The notes under the pieces: generated by a model | Database searches by the model: none | What the model was told of the DNA's origin: nothing | Seen by the model: the letters and a program-made list of their open reading frames with translations, nothing else | Shown here: one piece after another, positions 14,124-15,484 of the stretch | Layout: every line of letters begins with the position of its first letter | Position numbering within the stretch: position 1 is the stretch's first letter | From: Thermoguttaceae bacterium | Lineage (GTDB): Bacteria; Planctomycetota; Planctomycetia; Pirellulales; Thermoguttaceae | Direction of reading: 5' to 3' | Assembly: GCA_024653385.1 (NCBI GenBank) | Contig: JANLFZ010000094.1 | Location: 1 to 15,484 of the forward strand | DNA length: 15,484 nucleotides | Made by a program: the position numbers and the translations under genes

Positions 14124-15484
14124 ATGTCCGGCATGCCGGAGCCTTCGTCCACCCAAGCCGAAGCAGCCGCTGGCCCGAGATACCAGCCCCTGGTGCTCGT
14201 TGCGGCAGCGGTCTGCACGGGGATCGTGGCCGACCGCGTCCGGCCACTGCCCGTGGGGGTGTGGTGGGCCGCGACCTTCGTGTCGTGCGGTGCGTGGTGC
14301 TTGTTCTGGCGGCGTGGTGGGCAGCGCGTTTCGGGCGTGGCCGCCCTCTTGGCCGCCGCCGCGTGCGGAGCGGCTTGGCACCATTGCCGGTGGCATCTGT
14401 TTCCCGAGGGCGATCTGGGCTTCTGCGCCCGCGCCGACGATCAGCCCGTGTGCGTCGAGGCGCTGGTCCTCGTCGGTTCGCGGCGGCAACTGGCGCCCGA
14501 ACCCAGTCCGTTCAGGCCGTTTCGGCGGGACGAATACGTCCGATTGGAAGTCGAGGTCTTGCGCGTGCGCGACGGGGCCACGTGGAGGGCGGCCACGGGC
14601 CGGGCCAGAGTGATCGTCGAACAACCGGGGGAACCGCTTCGGGCGGGCGACCGGGTGCGCATCTTCGCCCAGCTTGTGGCGCCGCGGCATCCCATGAATC
14701 CCGGCGAGTTCGACTACGCGGCGCACGCCCGGGCCGATCGCCGGCGCGCGGTCCTCCGCGCCCAGTTCGCGTCGTGCGTGACGGTGATTCGGCCGGGCAG
14801 CCGGGCGTCGCCTGCCCGGCTGCTCGAGTCGCTCCGACGCGGGGGCGAACGCCTGCTTTGGCGATACCTCGGCGGGCGCCGGACCGGGCTGGCCTCGGCC
14901 GTGCTCCTGGGCGCCCGGGAAGAAGTCACCGCCGAACAAACCGGCGCCTTCATGCAGACCGGCACGATCCACATCCTGTCGATTTCCGGCTTGCACGTGG
15001 GAATTCTCGCCGGAACGCTGCTGGCCATCATCCGCGCACTGGGGATGCCTCGCGCGGTCGGCGCGCCGTTGGTCGCGGCCGTGACCGTGCTGTACACGCT
15101 CTTGACCGATGCCCAGCCCCCGGCCGTGCGCGCGATGATTCTCGCGCTGGTGTTCTGCGCGGCCTATTGGCTGGGACGGCGCGCGTTGGCCCTCAACTCG
15201 CTGGCAGCGGCCGCGATCGGCGTGTTGGTGCTCAATCCCGCCGACCTGTTCCGCGTTGGCGTGCAGTTGTCGTTTTTGTGCGTGATCGGTCTGTCGTGGT
15301 TCGCATCGCACCCCCTGGTGCAAGGAAGGCGAGGCGATCCGCTTGACCGGCTGGTCGAAGAGGGCCGGGCGTGGCCCGCGCGTGCCGCCCGGGCGATTGG
15401 GCTTTGGCTCTGGCAGATCACCGCGTTGGGCGCGGCCGTCTGGCTGTTGACGCTTCCTCTGGTCATGGCCCGATTCCATCTGCT
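14124..15484 (+). CDS. comEC: ComEC/Rec2-family DNA uptake channel (3' end outside window)
   Basis: At least 453 residues of an inner-membrane competence protein that moves single-stranded DNA into the cytoplasm. Order: three N-terminal membrane segments (residues ~20-90, for example LVLVAAAVCTGIVADR); a soluble OB-fold region ~115-240 (VCVEALVLVGS ... GDRVRIFAQL); then the Competence domain with QTGTIHILSISGLHVGIL, whose SGLHVG at 288-293 is the family hallmark, and at least five further hydrophobic helices up to the window end. A C-terminal metallo-beta-lactamase domain would lie beyond 15484. Two in-frame ATGs (14124, 14133) are possible starts and neither has a strong ribosome site. The gene is divergent from the prolyl oligopeptidase with a 170-bp spacer. 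A different long frame on the same strand (13952-15346) is a shadow. Confidence 0.92.
   Translation, partial: MSGMPEPSSTQAEAAAGPRYQPLVLVAAAVCTGIVADRVRPLPVGVWWAATFVSCGAWCLFWRRGGQRVSGVAALLAAAACGAAWHHCRWHLFPEGDLGFCARADDQPVCVEALVLVGSRRQLAPEPSPFRPFRRDEYVRLEVEVLRVRDGATWRAATGRARVIVEQPGEPLRAGDRVRIFAQLVAPRHPMNPGEFDYAAHARADRRRAVLRAQFASCVTVIRPGSRASPARLLESLRRGGERLLWRYLGGRRTGLASAVLLGAREEVTAEQTGAFMQTGTIHILSISGLHVGILAGTLLAIIRALGMPRAVGAPLVAAVTVLYTLLTDAQPPAVRAMILALVFCAAYWLGRRALALNSLAAAAIGVLVLNPADLFRVGVQLSFLCVIGLSWFASHPLVQGRRGDPLDRLVEEGRAWPARAARAIGLWLWQITALGAAVWLLTLPLVMARFHL

Noticed and set aside
13954..14247. N-terminal extension of the prolyl oligopeptidase by 98 codons
   Set aside because: It lacks similarity, spans the promoter and Shine-Dalgarno, and would place the signal peptide internally.
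12700..14613. A 637-codon plus-strand open frame
   Set aside because: It crosses the prolyl oligopeptidase gene antisense, then the divergent promoter region, then comEC out of frame.
13952..15346. A 464-codon plus-strand open frame over comEC
   Set aside because: It is one frame off from the ComEC frame that contains SGLHVG and the membrane helices, and its own translation has no hydrophobic segments.
1..15484. Mobile element, prophage or defence island
   Set aside because: No transposase, integrase, phage structural, nuclease or toxin-antitoxin gene is visible. Composition looks even across the window and the genes are metabolic, housekeeping, peptidase and competence functions.

Overview
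The window is about 15.5 kb of GC-rich bacterial chromosome. I read it as Planctomycetota, probably the Pirellulales side. The reasons are a Tat-tagged Gfo/Idh/MocA oxidoreductase, a giant modular protein that opens with an LEPR-XLL-like motif (LESRRLLA) and ends in tandem ~46-residue repeats, and intergenic heptamer repeats of the GAATGAC/GTCATTC kind that I associate with this phylum. The phylum call is inference from gene content; no rRNA or other phylogenetic marker is present.

Region 1 (1-5178, + strand) is a carbohydrate module. It holds the 3' part of an AraD-like class II aldolase/epimerase, an L-fucose/L-arabinose-type ketol isomerase, a PfkB sugar kinase resembling 2-keto-3-deoxygluconate kinases, and a Tat-exported Gfo/Idh/MocA oxidoreductase. 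Isomerase, kinase and epimerase/aldolase together match the classical pentose or deoxyhexose isomerase route, but with a PfkB kinase where a FGGY kinase is usual. The genes are separated by repeat-rich spacers: a 130-bp inverted array of 7-mers (621-752) and a 411-bp tract of GC-rich hairpins (2237-2647).

Region 2 (5179-7381, + strand) is a housekeeping pair: a low-specificity threonine aldolase (ltaE-like) followed 30 bp later by miaA (tRNA dimethylallyltransferase). A good sigma70-like promoter (TTGAAA-17-GATAAT) lies ahead of the pair, and its leader contains a large imperfect inverted repeat.

Region 3 (7382-13953) holds two peptidase genes in convergent orientation. On + is a 1411-residue surface-type protein in which an M28 metallopeptidase domain appears to be spliced into the middle of an Ig/cadherin-like domain, followed by Calx-beta-like, PKD and PPC domains and nine ~46-residue repeats. 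On - is a secreted S9A prolyl oligopeptidase with its own promoter.

Region 4 (14124-end, + strand) is the N-terminal two thirds of a ComEC/Rec2 DNA-uptake channel, which runs off the window.

I found no rRNA, tRNA, CRISPR array, insertion sequence, prophage or recognisable defence system. The least ordinary things here are the nested M28 architecture, the nine-fold repeat array, and the fact that several spacers carry different hairpin repeats.
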